Assembly (NCBI GenBank): GCA_004299235.1
Contig: SCQL01000035.1
Coordinates: 1 to 53,396 of the forward strand
Origin: a bacterium
Lineage (GTDB): Bacteria; Chloroflexota; Dormibacteria; Dormibacterales; Dormibacteraceae
Reading direction: 5' to 3'
Length of the DNA stretch: 53,396 nt
The notes below the pieces were generated by a model that was given only the letters and a program-made list of their open reading frames with translations, was not told the origin of the DNA and did no database searches. A program made the position numbers and the translations under genes. Of this stretch, positions 8,537-16,595 are shown piece by piece. How positions within the stretch are numbered: the stretch's first letter is position 1; each line of letters begins with the position of its first letter.

Positions 8537-8971
8537 TTGCCGTTCACCCCGCCGAAACCGATCGCACCGACGCCGAAAGAGCTGCGCGGCTCCACGGTCC
8601 TCGTGGTCGACGATGAGCGTGCTTGGCGCGTGATCCTGGAGACCGATCTACGCATGCTCGGCTACAAGGTCTCGATGGCCGAGGATGCCGACCAGGCGCT
8701 CGAGCGCGCCCAGTCCGACAGCCCGGATGTCGCCATCATCGACCTGATGCTGCCCGAGCCGATGGACGGGTGGGGCCTGTTGAACGAATTGCGCGCGCGC
8801 GGGCAGAAGGTGCCGGTCATCTTCTACACCGCGTACCCCGTCTTCCCCTCCGGGACCGATGACCCGGACGTGGTCGGCTACATGAGCAAGGCGGTCGACC
8901 GCGCCGACCTGTATGCGCTGTTGCCGGCGGCGATCCGGCGCTCGCGGGAGCGCCGGATTGATGGTTCCTAG
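8537..8971 (+). CDS. Single-domain response regulator (REC only)
   Basis: A receiver domain with no output domain. The acidic pair is in VLVVDDERAW, the phosphoacceptor aspartate in VAIIDLMLPEPMDGWG, the conserved Thr in FYTAYP and the Lys in YMSKAVDR, so phosphorylation chemistry looks intact. A 20-residue proline-rich leader precedes the domain. I start at TTG 8537, giving 144 residues; TTG 8507 is in frame but would overlap the proposed -10. It is divergent from the large GAF histidine kinase, its probable phosphodonor. Such stand-alone receivers act through protein contacts, as phosphate sinks or as relay proteins. Confidence 0.8.
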   Translation: MPFTPPKPIAPTPKELRGSTVLVVDDERAWRVILETDLRMLGYKVSMAEDADQALERAQSDSPDVAIIDLMLPEPMDGWGLLNELRARGQKVPVIFYTAYPVFPSGTDDPDVVGYMSKAVDRADLYALLPAAIRRSRERRIDGS

Positions 8972-8978
8972 CCGATGC

Positions 8979-9098
8979 CTACCAGGACCAGGCGAAGACG
9001 CCGTCCGCGAAGTTGGCGCCCGACGCCAGGGCCAAAGCACTCACCACCAGCAACGCGAAGGCTACCCTCTGGACTTTGAGTTTCCAGGTCATCCCCAT
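8979..9098 (-). CDS. Small membrane peptide, 39 residues
   Basis: ATG 9098 is preceded by AAAGGGG with good spacing and opens a 39-residue frame. The peptide has a basic start (MGMTWKLKVQR), a hydrophobic stretch (VAFALLVVSALALASGA) and a short tail rich in aromatic residues (NFADGVFAWSW). It reads as a single-pass membrane peptide or a secreted peptide with a signal-like N-terminus. It lies tail to tail with the stand-alone response regulator and divergent from the REC-wHTH regulator, so it may be a target or accessory of this two-component system. Codon use and the ribosome binding site argue that it is real. I cannot name a family. Confidence 0.6.
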   Translation of the reverse strand: MGMTWKLKVQRVAFALLVVSALALASGANFADGVFAWSW

Positions 9099-9214
9099 AT
9101 TACCCCTTTGTTTTTCCAATTTGAGCCAGACCCGGCAGGGAGTATGCACCGGGTCCTTCGAATCTGAGTGTTCAGACCACGTCAAAAAGCGTTAAAAATA
9201 ATGTAGGACAGATC

Positions 9215-10018
9215 TTGGAAAATCCGAGCCCTAAGGGCGGATCGAGAGCCCATTCCCGAAATCGTGATCTGCGGCTGCCGCCGCTGCCGCCCGGCCTGGA
9301 GGTCTACCGTCCGGCCGACGTCCTCGGTTCGTCGGTGCTGGTGGTCGAAGACGAGGCGGCGATGCGGCAGCAGCTTCGCATCGACCTGCACGACCTCGGC
9401 TACCAACCCTCCACCTCGGCCTCCGCCCCCGAGGCCCGGCAACTCCTGGAGCGAGAGCGGGTCGCCGCCGTGCTCCTCGACCTGGTCCTGGACGAAAGCG
9501 AGGACTCTGGGTTCGAGCTGCTCAAGTGGATCCGCCACCACCATCCCGGCCTGCCGGTCATCGTGCTGTCGGCGGCGCAGGTCAACTCGGCGGCCATCCG
9601 CAAGGCCTACGAGCTGGGCGCGAGCTCCTACTTCGTCAAGGGCAACGTGCCCATGGCCCACATCTACTCCGACCTGGCGGCGCGCCTGGTCGAGCGGGGC
9701 ACCGGCCGCCCCGGCAGCTACCGGTTCGGCCGCCTGGAGTTCGATCCGACCCGCCGGACGGTGAAACTTGGGCCCGAGGAGATCCACCTGACCCAGCAGC
9801 AAACCGCGCTGGTCCTGCACCTCGCCCAGGGTTCCAAGCCGGCGACCGCTCGCGACCTCATCGAAGCGGGCCTGTTCCAAAGCCACGCCGCCCACTCGAC
9901 CGTGCATTCGGCGCTGCTGACCTTGAGGCGCCGGCTGGACGAGCTGGAGCCCGGCCTGGGTCCGAGCTTCGTCAGAGCGTCCGCGCGCGGATACGGCCTG
10001 GCTCCCGTGCATGACTGA
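9215..10018 (+). CDS. OmpR-type response regulator (REC plus winged helix)
   Basis: The receiver domain occupies about residues 38-155 (VLVVEDEAAM acidic pair, AVLLDLVLDESEDSG phosphoacceptor, VLSAAQ switch residue, YFVKGN lysine). The last 95 residues form an OmpR/PhoB winged helix (YRFGRLEFDPTRRTVKLG, LTQQQTALVLHLA, VHSALLTLRRRLDELE, VRASARGYGL). Start TTG 9215, with AGGA about nine bases upstream and an A/T-rich block (9191-9203) that may hold the -10. Its stop overlaps the ATG of the M20 amidohydrolase by 8 bases, so it is probably first gene of the envelope operon that follows and may regulate it. The large GAF kinase is the nearest kinase. Confidence 0.88.
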   Translation: MENPSPKGGSRAHSRNRDLRLPPLPPGLEVYRPADVLGSSVLVVEDEAAMRQQLRIDLHDLGYQPSTSASAPEARQLLERERVAAVLLDLVLDESEDSGFELLKWIRHHHPGLPVIVLSAAQVNSAAIRKAYELGASSYFVKGNVPMAHIYSDLAARLVERGTGRPGSYRFGRLEFDPTRRTVKLGPEEIHLTQQQTALVLHLAQGSKPATARDLIEAGLFQSHAAHSTVHSALLTLRRRLDELEPGLGPSFVRASARGYGLAPVHD

Positions 10019-11195
10019 AGATCCGGCGTCGATGGCCCAGCCGAGCCGCTCCGTGCTCGACGAGGTGATCGAGCTGCGACGACACTTCCACCAGCACCCC
10101 GAGGTGAGCTTCAGCGAGCACGCCACCAGCGCGAAGCTGGGCGAGCGGCTCCGAGAGCTCGGCCTCGAGCTGCGGCCCTGCCCGACCGAGACGGGCGTCG
10201 TCGCCGTGCTCGACAGCGGGCGGCCGGGCAAGACGGTGATGCTCCGGGCCGACATCGACGCCCTGCCGATTCACGAAGCCTCCGGCGTGCCGTTCGAGTC
10301 GCGTGCGGACGGGCGCATGCACGCCTGCGGCCACGACGCTCACATGGCGATCATGGTCGGCGCCGCGCGGACCCTCGCCGAGGGCGTCTCGGAGCTCGCC
10401 GGCCGCTACCTTTTCGTCTTCCAGCCGGCCGAGGAGATCGTGAGCGGGGCCAAGGCGATGATCGCGCGCGGCCTGCTCGACGACTTTCACCCCGACTCGG
10501 TCATCGGCCTCCACGTGACCAGCTTCATGGAGTCGGGAACCGTCATCTCCCGGCCGGGCCTGATGTGGGCCGGTTCCGATGCTTTCGAGATCAACATCGG
10601 TGGGCCTGGCGGGCACGGCGGGATGATGGGCCGACGCGGCAACGTCCTGGCCGCGCAGGCCTTCTTCGTCGAGCGCCTGCACACAGTGGTCGAGGGTCTC
10701 GAAGAGGATGGCGTCCAGTGCCACACCACCATCGGCAACATCAGCACCGACGGCGCGTGGAACATCGTGCCGCGAGGCGTCCTCGTCCAGGGCAGCCTGC
10801 GCACCTTCACCGCGCCGCTGCGTGAGCAGGCGCTGGGCCGCCTGCGCGATCTCCTGCATGAGACGGACACCGAGTTCGACGTACACTCGACGCTGGGGCT
10901 GGTTCACGGGACGGTACCGTTGATGAACGAGCCGAATATCACGCGCACGGTGCTCGACGTCGGCCGTTCGCTCATCGGCGATAGGGCCAGCGTCCTGGGG
11001 CGTCCGCTCACGGTCAGCGACGACGTGGCGGAGTTCCTGACCCGGATCCCAGGCTGCTACTTCATGCTCGGCGCGATGCCCGCGGGCGGACCGCCGCCCG
11101 CCCACCACTCACCTGGGTTTCGCATCGACGAGGACGCGTTCGCGGTCGGCGTCAGGGTTCTGGCGGGAGCGGCGTCAAGGCTCGCGGCGGAGTAG
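10011..11195 (+). CDS. M20D-family amidohydrolase
   Basis: Zinc-dependent peptidase/aminoacylase of the M20D group, which hydrolyses N-acyl amino acids and related amides. Visible landmarks: ELRRHFHQHPEVSFSE at the N-terminus, MLRADIDALPI, metal site HACGHDAHMAI, FQPAEE with the catalytic glutamates, and the dimerisation domain from about residue 185 with GGPGGHGGMM. Metal-binding histidine near the end is in PAHHSPGF. At 394 residues it is full length. The start overlaps the response regulator stop by 8 bases. The true substrate cannot be read from sequence; in this setting an amide from cell-wall peptide turnover is possible but speculative. Confidence 0.9.
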   Translation: MTEDPASMAQPSRSVLDEVIELRRHFHQHPEVSFSEHATSAKLGERLRELGLELRPCPTETGVVAVLDSGRPGKTVMLRADIDALPIHEASGVPFESRADGRMHACGHDAHMAIMVGAARTLAEGVSELAGRYLFVFQPAEEIVSGAKAMIARGLLDDFHPDSVIGLHVTSFMESGTVISRPGLMWAGSDAFEINIGGPGGHGGMMGRRGNVLAAQAFFVERLHTVVEGLEEDGVQCHTTIGNISTDGAWNIVPRGVLVQGSLRTFTAPLREQALGRLRDLLHETDTEFDVHSTLGLVHGTVPLMNEPNITRTVLDVGRSLIGDRASVLGRPLTVSDDVAEFLTRIPGCYFMLGAMPAGGPPPAHHSPGFRIDEDAFAVGVRVLAGAASRLAAE

Positions 11196-11201
11196 TCACC
11201 G

Positions 11202-11774
11202 GTGCTACTGCTGGGGGTTGTCCTAGTCGGTCTTGGCGCCGGCATCGCCACCGGCGGGCGGATCGGCAACCTGGCCAACATGAGATTTCGCTGGCCGTTC
11301 TTCGTCCTGGCCGTGCTGTTGATCAGAGAGGCCGCCGTCACCAGCCCGCTCAACCGCGTCGAGGGCGTCCAGTACGTCTATACCCTGTCGCTGGCGGGCC
11401 TCGTCGGCTGGACCGTCTGGCACTTCGGTCGCCTGCCGGGCGTGTGGCTCGTGACGGCTGGAGCCGCGATGAACCTCATCGCCGTCATCGCCAACGGCGG
11501 CCGGATGCCGGTATCACTCGAGCTCGCGGGGCGCGGCTCGCACCTCCTCGTCGACCGCGGAGTGGTGGGTCAGTACGTGCTCATGGGCCCCGACACGCAC
11601 CTCAACTGGCTCGCCGACTGGATCGGCCTTCCGGGCCCGCTGGTCGACGCCTACAGCCCGGGGGACCTGCTCGTGGCCGTGGGCGTCGCGCTCGTGGCTT
11701 TCCACGCCACCCGGCGGCGTCCCGAGCCCGAGCTCGGCGAAACCTCTCGACGTATAGTGAGTGACCCTCCGTGA
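11202..11774 (+). CDS. DUF5317 integral membrane protein
   Basis: 190 residues with four to five hydrophobic segments (about 1-18, 30-45, 55-72, 78-96, 152-167). It matches DUF5317, a membrane family of unknown function, in the segments NRVEGVQYVYTLSLAG, NLIAVIANGGRMPVS, GQYVLMGPDTHLNWLAD and PSPGDLL-like YSPGDLLVAVGVA. Start GTG 11202, six bases after the amidohydrolase stop. The stop overlaps the GTG of the FtsH-like gene (GTGA), so the two are translationally coupled and may form a membrane complex. Confidence 0.8.
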   Translation: MLLLGVVLVGLGAGIATGGRIGNLANMRFRWPFFVLAVLLIREAAVTSPLNRVEGVQYVYTLSLAGLVGWTVWHFGRLPGVWLVTAGAAMNLIAVIANGGRMPVSLELAGRGSHLLVDRGVVGQYVLMGPDTHLNWLADWIGLPGPLVDAYSPGDLLVAVGVALVAFHATRRRPEPELGETSRRIVSDPP

Positions 11775-13879
11775 TCATCTTCTGGATCTTCACGCTGTTC
11801 GTCGGCAGTTCGGCCTTCGCCTTCGCCTATATCTACCTGCAGCTCGGCATCGCCTGGTCGATCGGGTACTCGGTGCTCGCGATGCTCGTCTGCCGCGGCC
11901 TGCTCACCATCGTGCGGCGCTGGCTGATCCTGACCGAGCGCATGTCGCCGGAGGCGAGCCAGCAGGAGAGGACCGTCGAGACGAACCGCGCCATCTTCTG
12001 GCGCCGCATCCTCTGGATCGCGATCCTGCTCGGCGCCTACTTCGGCGGCGCATATCAGTTCTACGCGCTGCAACCGGCCGACGCCCTCGACGCGCTTCCC
12101 CAGTTCCTGCTGGCGCTGGTCACGCAGCTCGCGTATCTGTTCGCGCTGATGCTGGCGAACTTCATGCTCTTTTTCGGCCCGATGCTCCTTTACTCGCGCA
12201 TGGGTCGCGAGACGATCGAGCCGGGGGACGCCAACTTCGACGTCAAGATCGAGGACGTCCGCGGCCAGAAGGCGGCGGTCGGCGAGATGATGCGCATGCT
12301 CAGGCTCATCGAGCAGGGGCGCAACTACGTGCAGGCCGGCGGCAAGCGAGAACGCGGCGTGCTCATGGTCGGACCGCCGGGCACCGGGAAGACGATGCTC
12401 GCCAAGGCGATCGCATCGACCCTGCACGTGCCCATCGTCGTCACCTCGGGCGCCGCTTTCGCCGGCATGTTCATCGGCATGGACGTGCTCGGGGTTTTCA
12501 TGATGGTGCGCACGGCCAAGGCCAAGGCGAAGCGCTGGGGCGGCTGCGCCATCTTCATCGACGAGTTCGACGCGCTGGGCAACCGCCGCGGCGGGATGGG
12601 TGGTGGCGGCGGGCCGATGGGCGGCCTGGGCGGAATGCTCGGCGGCGGCCAGATGGGTCTGAACATGCTGCTCGTGCAGATGGACGGCGTGGACAACCCT
12701 GGCTTCTTCAAGAAGCTGGTGCGGCGAATGGTCAACGTGACCCTCGACGGGCTGTTCCTGCCACGCGTGGTCGCGTTCAACGGGACGCGAATTCCCCTCC
12801 GCCTCCCCCAGCTGCGTCCGCCCCGCTACAACATCTTTTTCATGGGGGCCACGAACCGGCCCTCCGTCCTCGACGAAGCGGTCACGCGCCCGGGACGCTT
12901 CGGCCGCACGATCACCTTTCGCATCCCCACGCGCGAGAGTCGCAAGGACATCGCGGCGCTCTACTTCGACAAGAAGGCGCACGACCCCGACCTCGACTCG
13001 GCCGAGCGGCGTGACGAGTTCGCGCGCATCACCGAGGGCTATTCGCCGGCGATGATCGAGCAGGCCCTTTCGCTCGCCCTGGTCTATGCGTTCGAAGACG
13101 GCCGCAAGGCGTTCGCCTGGAAGGACATGCGCGAGGCGATGGGCAACATCGAAGCCGGCCTGGCGGAGCCGGTGGAGTACACCGAGCGGGACAAGGTCGC
13201 GGTCGCGCGCCACGAGCTCGGCCACGCCGTCGCCGCCCGCTTCTACGAGTCCGACCGCAGCTCGGTCCGTCTCTCCATCCGGATGCGCTCGGGCTCGCTC
13301 GGTCACCACTACAACGTCCCGAAGGAGGAGCAGTTCGTCCGCTTCCGCTCGCAGCTCGCGGGGCGATTGCGTTCGGGCCTGGGGGCGATCGCCGCCGAGC
13401 GCGTCTTCTACGGTGAGAACTCTTCGGGCGTGAGCATGGACCTGATCCAGACCACCAGCACGGCGGCACACATGGTCGGCGTGTACGGCATGGGACCCGA
13501 GCCGCTGGAGCCTCAGCTGTCCCGCAAGGCGGCCGACATCGGCGAGTACCTCATCTCACAGGTCGAGGCGATGCAGCAGTTGCAGGATCCCGACCCGGCC
13601 GCCGCCGTGCTGCGCAACCCGCATGCACGCCGCTCGGTGGCGCAGGTGATGGGCGCCGCCTACATCGACGCCTGGCGGCTCATGTACACCAACCGTGAAG
13701 CCATCGACCTCGCGGCGGAGGCCCTGATGGCACAGGGCGAGCTGGTCGGCGACGAGGTCGACGGCCTGCTCGACTCGGTCGGGCTGCACCCGGTGGACGA
13801 GAGCGTCCCCTACCCGGAGGACGCGCCCGCCGTGCCCACGGTCCCCGGCCGGCCGGCGATCGCGGCGGAGTCGGCCTGA
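11771..13879 (+). CDS. Divergent FtsH-like AAA+ zinc metalloprotease
   Basis: 702 residues. Hydrophobic segments cluster in the first 140 residues (about 2-50, 77-97, 112-140), more than the two of classical FtsH and without its usual extracytoplasmic domain. The AAA+ module has Walker A GPPGTGKT (201-208), Walker B CAIFIDEFDAL (259-269) and a sensor/second-region block (FFMGATNRPSVLDEAVTRPG). Between Walker B and that block is an insertion of about 75 residues, glycine/methionine-rich (272-298) and then basic. The peptidase part has HELGH (481-485) and a candidate third zinc ligand D557 in SSGVSMDLIQ, so proteolysis seems intact. The proline-rich acidic C-terminus is extra. Probable role: membrane-protein quality control. 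Confidence 0.88.
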   Translation: MIIFWIFTLFVGSSAFAFAYIYLQLGIAWSIGYSVLAMLVCRGLLTIVRRWLILTERMSPEASQQERTVETNRAIFWRRILWIAILLGAYFGGAYQFYALQPADALDALPQFLLALVTQLAYLFALMLANFMLFFGPMLLYSRMGRETIEPGDANFDVKIEDVRGQKAAVGEMMRMLRLIEQGRNYVQAGGKRERGVLMVGPPGTGKTMLAKAIASTLHVPIVVTSGAAFAGMFIGMDVLGVFMMVRTAKAKAKRWGGCAIFIDEFDALGNRRGGMGGGGGPMGGLGGMLGGGQMGLNMLLVQMDGVDNPGFFKKLVRRMVNVTLDGLFLPRVVAFNGTRIPLRLPQLRPPRYNIFFMGATNRPSVLDEAVTRPGRFGRTITFRIPTRESRKDIAALYFDKKAHDPDLDSAERRDEFARITEGYSPAMIEQALSLALVYAFEDGRKAFAWKDMREAMGNIEAGLAEPVEYTERDKVAVARHELGHAVAARFYESDRSSVRLSIRMRSGSLGHHYNVPKEEQFVRFRSQLAGRLRSGLGAIAAERVFYGENSSGVSMDLIQTTSTAAHMVGVYGMGPEPLEPQLSRKAADIGEYLISQVEAMQQLQDPDPAAAVLRNPHARRSVAQVMGAAYIDAWRLMYTNREAIDLAAEALMAQGELVGDEVDGLLDSVGLHPVDESVPYPEDAPAVPTVPGRPAIAAESA

Positions 13880-14715
13880 TTCGAGTCGCAGCCGCGGCGG
13901 TGGTCGCGGTGCTCCTGGCGGCGCCCGCGCGCGCGGTCGAGGCGCAGGATCCGGGCACGGCCCCCAACGCGCACCACGAAGCCGCGCGCATCGTCGCCGC
14001 CGAGCTGGCGATGACCCAGGCCTCGAGCCGGATGCAGGCCATCGCGGCGCAGCAGCCCTCGAGCGTCATCGACGGCTTACGCAAGGAGCTGGCGATGGAA
14101 GACGCGGCATACGCCTATCGCGCCGCGGCGCGGCAGGAGGAGCTGAGGCTCTACGAGCTGGCGGGTTACGCGAGCGTGGAGGCGGCCGTGGAGCCGCTGC
14201 TGCCGCCTGACGTGGCCGCGCCGTTCCAGGATTCCATCGCGGCGCTGCATTCGCTGTACGCCCTCGCGGGCATCGATCAGTACTACCTGGTCAACGTCCA
14301 TTTCATCCATCCCTACACGGACGCCAGGCCGGTGAGCGCGCTGCGCTCGTATTACCTCGAGGCGCAGCAGCGGTACGGCGTGGATGCGAGCTACCTCGCC
14401 TCCATCAACTTCATCGAGAGCAACTTCGGACGGGTCAACGGGCCGTCGTCGGCGGGCGCCCTTGGACCGATGCAGTTCCTACCCGGCACGTGGGCTGGCT
14501 ATGGCGAGGGTGGGAACGTGAACGACCCGCACGACGCCATCCTGGCCGCCGCCCGCTACCTGGTCCACTACGGCGCTCCGTATAACATGCGCCAGGCCAT
14601 CTGGCACTACAACCTCGACTACGACTACGTTGACGCGGTGGAGTTCTTCGCCCGCGCCTTCCGCGCTGATCCCACGTGGCTCGACCACATGTATTACTGG
14701 AACACCTACGGATGA
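13876..14715 (+). CDS. Secreted lytic transglycosylase (SLT/GH23-like)
   Basis: C-terminal 110 residues form a goose-lysozyme-like transglycosylase domain: catalytic glutamate in NFIESNFGR, then GALGPMQFLPGTW and the AARYLVHYGAP block. It should cleave peptidoglycan glycan strands outside the membrane. The middle (about 30-130) is helical and alanine-rich. The first GTG (13900) would remove the basic part of the signal peptide; starting at CTG 13876 gives IRVAAAAVVAVLLAAPARA, a proper signal sequence, with GGAG five bases upstream and a CTGA overlap with the protease stop. ATT 13879 is another choice. It belongs to the same operon as the FtsH-like and HtrA-like proteases. Confidence 0.83.
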   Translation: MIRVAAAAVVAVLLAAPARAVEAQDPGTAPNAHHEAARIVAAELAMTQASSRMQAIAAQQPSSVIDGLRKELAMEDAAYAYRAAARQEELRLYELAGYASVEAAVEPLLPPDVAAPFQDSIAALHSLYALAGIDQYYLVNVHFIHPYTDARPVSALRSYYLEAQQRYGVDASYLASINFIESNFGRVNGPSSAGALGPMQFLPGTWAGYGEGGNVNDPHDAILAAARYLVHYGAPYNMRQAIWHYNLDYDYVDAVEFFARAFRADPTWLDHMYYWNTYG

Positions 14716-14719
14716 GCCG

Positions 14720-15832
14720 ATGAGAGCCTTGCGCCTGATCGCTCCCGTGCTGGCGCTCTTGCTCGCCGGCGCCTGCACCATCCATCCGATGGGCAGCGCT
14801 CGCCCGTCGCCGAGCCCAAGTCCGAGCGGGACCCCCATCAGCATCCCCGTCGTCAGCCCGGCTCCGATCCCCGCGTCGGGAACGTTCGACCCCGCCCATG
14901 TGGTGCAGGTCCTCGGGCCCGCGGTCGCCGAGCTGATCGTCAGCAGGAATGGCGGCGGCGGCGGCATCGGCAGCGGCTTCGTGATCGCGCGGCAGAACGG
15001 CGTGAGCTACCTGGTGACCAACAACCACGTCGTCGCCGACGCCACCAGGGTCGTGGTGTTGATGCCGGACGGGCGCCACTTCACCGCCACGGTCCAGGGC
15101 ACCGACCCGATACAGGACATCGCCGTCGTCAAGGTGAGCGATGGGTCGCTGCCCCTGGCGCAGTTCGGCGACTCGACCAAGCTGGTCGCCGGCCAGCAGG
15201 TGGTCGCCATCGGCAGCCCCCTCGGCAACCAGAGCTCAGTCACGGCGGGCATCATCTCCGCACTTCACCGCAGCATCTCGGCCGGCGGCGGCGGCGGCAC
15301 GCCCGCCGAGGACCTGCCCGATGTGATGCAGACCGATGCCGCCATCAACCCGGGCAACTCCGGCGGCCCGCTGGCGGACGCCGGCGGCAACGTGATCGGA
15401 GTCAACACCGCCACCAATGCGGGCGGTCAGGGGATCGGCTACGCGATCCCCAGCCTCATCGCCAAGCGCATTGCCGAAGACCTGATCGCGGGACGCAAGC
15501 CCGGCCATCCGTACATCGGCGTCTGCTATCAGCCAGAGGACGCCTATCTCGCCGCCGGCAAGGACGTCCAGGGCTACGGCGTCCTGGTCACGACCGCGCT
15601 GCCCGGCACGCCCGCGGACAGGGCCGGGCTGCGCTCGGGTGACCTCATCGAGAAGGTCGATGGCGTCGACCTGATCAATGGCCAGACCCTGGGCGGGGCG
15701 ATCCAGCCCCACGGCCCCGGCGAAACCGTGCAGCTCACGGTCGCGCGGGGCGGCAGCACGACCACGATCCCGCTGACCCTGGGAGACCGCACCGCCGCCG
15801 CCGGCGCGGGCGCCTGCCCGACGACCCCCTGA
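14720..15832 (+). CDS. HtrA/DegP-like serine protease lipoprotein with PDZ domain
   Basis: 370 residues. The N-terminus is a lipoprotein signal peptide with lipobox LLAGAC, followed by a Pro/Ser linker. The trypsin-like domain has the catalytic His in TNNHVVAD, Asp in IQDIAVVKV and Ser in NPGNSGGPL, all intact. A PDZ domain fills the last 100 residues (YIGVCYQPEDAY, GTPADRAGLRSGDLIEKVDG). The frame stays open upstream, but ATG 14720, four bases after the transglycosylase stop, starts exactly at the signal peptide. It should act on misfolded envelope proteins, fitting the FtsH-like protease in the same operon. Confidence 0.92.
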   Translation: MRALRLIAPVLALLLAGACTIHPMGSARPSPSPSPSGTPISIPVVSPAPIPASGTFDPAHVVQVLGPAVAELIVSRNGGGGGIGSGFVIARQNGVSYLVTNNHVVADATRVVVLMPDGRHFTATVQGTDPIQDIAVVKVSDGSLPLAQFGDSTKLVAGQQVVAIGSPLGNQSSVTAGIISALHRSISAGGGGGTPAEDLPDVMQTDAAINPGNSGGPLADAGGNVIGVNTATNAGGQGIGYAIPSLIAKRIAEDLIAGRKPGHPYIGVCYQPEDAYLAAGKDVQGYGVLVTTALPGTPADRAGLRSGDLIEKVDGVDLINGQTLGGAIQPHGPGETVQLTVARGGSTTTIPLTLGDRTAAAGAGACPTTP

Positions 15833-15896
15833 ACGGGAGCGAAGGCGTCTCGCCTCTTGGGTCAGGGGGAGACATCGTTTATGCGAGTATCCACTC

Positions 15897-16595
15897 ATGG
15901 AGTATCGGATCGAACAATTGGCTCGCGCCGCCGGCGTGGCCGTGGACACGATTCGCTTCTACCAGGGGAAGGGGTTGCTCGCGGCGCCGCGGCGCGACGG
16001 ACGGGTCACCTGGTACGGCGACGAGCACCTGGAGCGGCTGCGACGCATCAAGAAGCTCCAGCAGCAGGGCTTCACCCTGACGGTGATCCAGCGCTTTCTC
16101 GCCGGCGAGCTGGAGCCCTCGGACGAAGCGCTGGTGGCGGCGGTCACGCGGCCGGCCGCGCCGCAGACCCTCACCTTGAGCGAGCTCGCCGAGCGCAGCG
16201 GCGTGGCCGCGCCTTTGCTCCTGAGCCTCGAGCAAGCCGGGCTGCTGGTCCCGCGCGAAGGCGGCGATGAACCGCTGTACCCGGCAGACGACCTGGAGGC
16301 GATCGCCGCGGGGATGCGGCTGATCGCGGCCGGCGTTCCTTTCGGCGCGCTGATGGATCTAGGCAAGGACTACTCGGCCGCGGTCGACCGCACCGCCCGG
16401 CAGGCGGTCGACCTGTTCGACCATCACGTGCGCGAGCGCATCCAGGCGGAGGGCGGAGCGGCCGAGGCCGCCGAACGCAGGCTTCTCGAGCTGTTCAACG
16501 AGCTCCTGGACGCGAGCGGCACCCTGGTGCGGCACCACTTTCAGCGCACGCTGCTGCGCGCGGCGCGCGAGCACATTGAAAGGAGGGGCCGTTGA
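15897..16595 (+). CDS. MerR-family transcriptional regulator
   Basis: N-terminal MerR winged helix (YRIEQLARAAGVAVDTIRFY, GLLAAPRRDGRVTWYGDEHL, RIKKLQQQGFTLTVIQRFLAG), then a second HTH-like segment (TLSELAERSGVAAPLLLSLE) and a helical C-terminal region. The second part resembles a repeated MerR-like DNA-reading unit, seen in two-domain MerR proteins. No metal-binding cysteines are present, so the signal is probably organic or unknown. The direct repeat GAGTATC around the ATG (15886 and 15900) may be its own operator. The stop overlaps the TTG of menF, so it is co-translated with a menaquinone gene and may regulate that pathway. Confidence 0.85.
   Translation: MEYRIEQLARAAGVAVDTIRFYQGKGLLAAPRRDGRVTWYGDEHLERLRRIKKLQQQGFTLTVIQRFLAGELEPSDEALVAAVTRPAAPQTLTLSELAERSGVAAPLLLSLEQAGLLVPREGGDEPLYPADDLEAIAAGMRLIAAGVPFGALMDLGKDYSAAVDRTARQAVDLFDHHVRERIQAEGGAAEAAERRLLELFNELLDASGTLVRHHFQRTLLRAAREHIERRGR

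Noticed and set aside
11651-13471. A 606-residue minus-strand ORF
   Set aside because: It is antisense to the FtsH-like gene, His/Arg/Glu-rich and without recognisable domains; typical GC-rich shadow.
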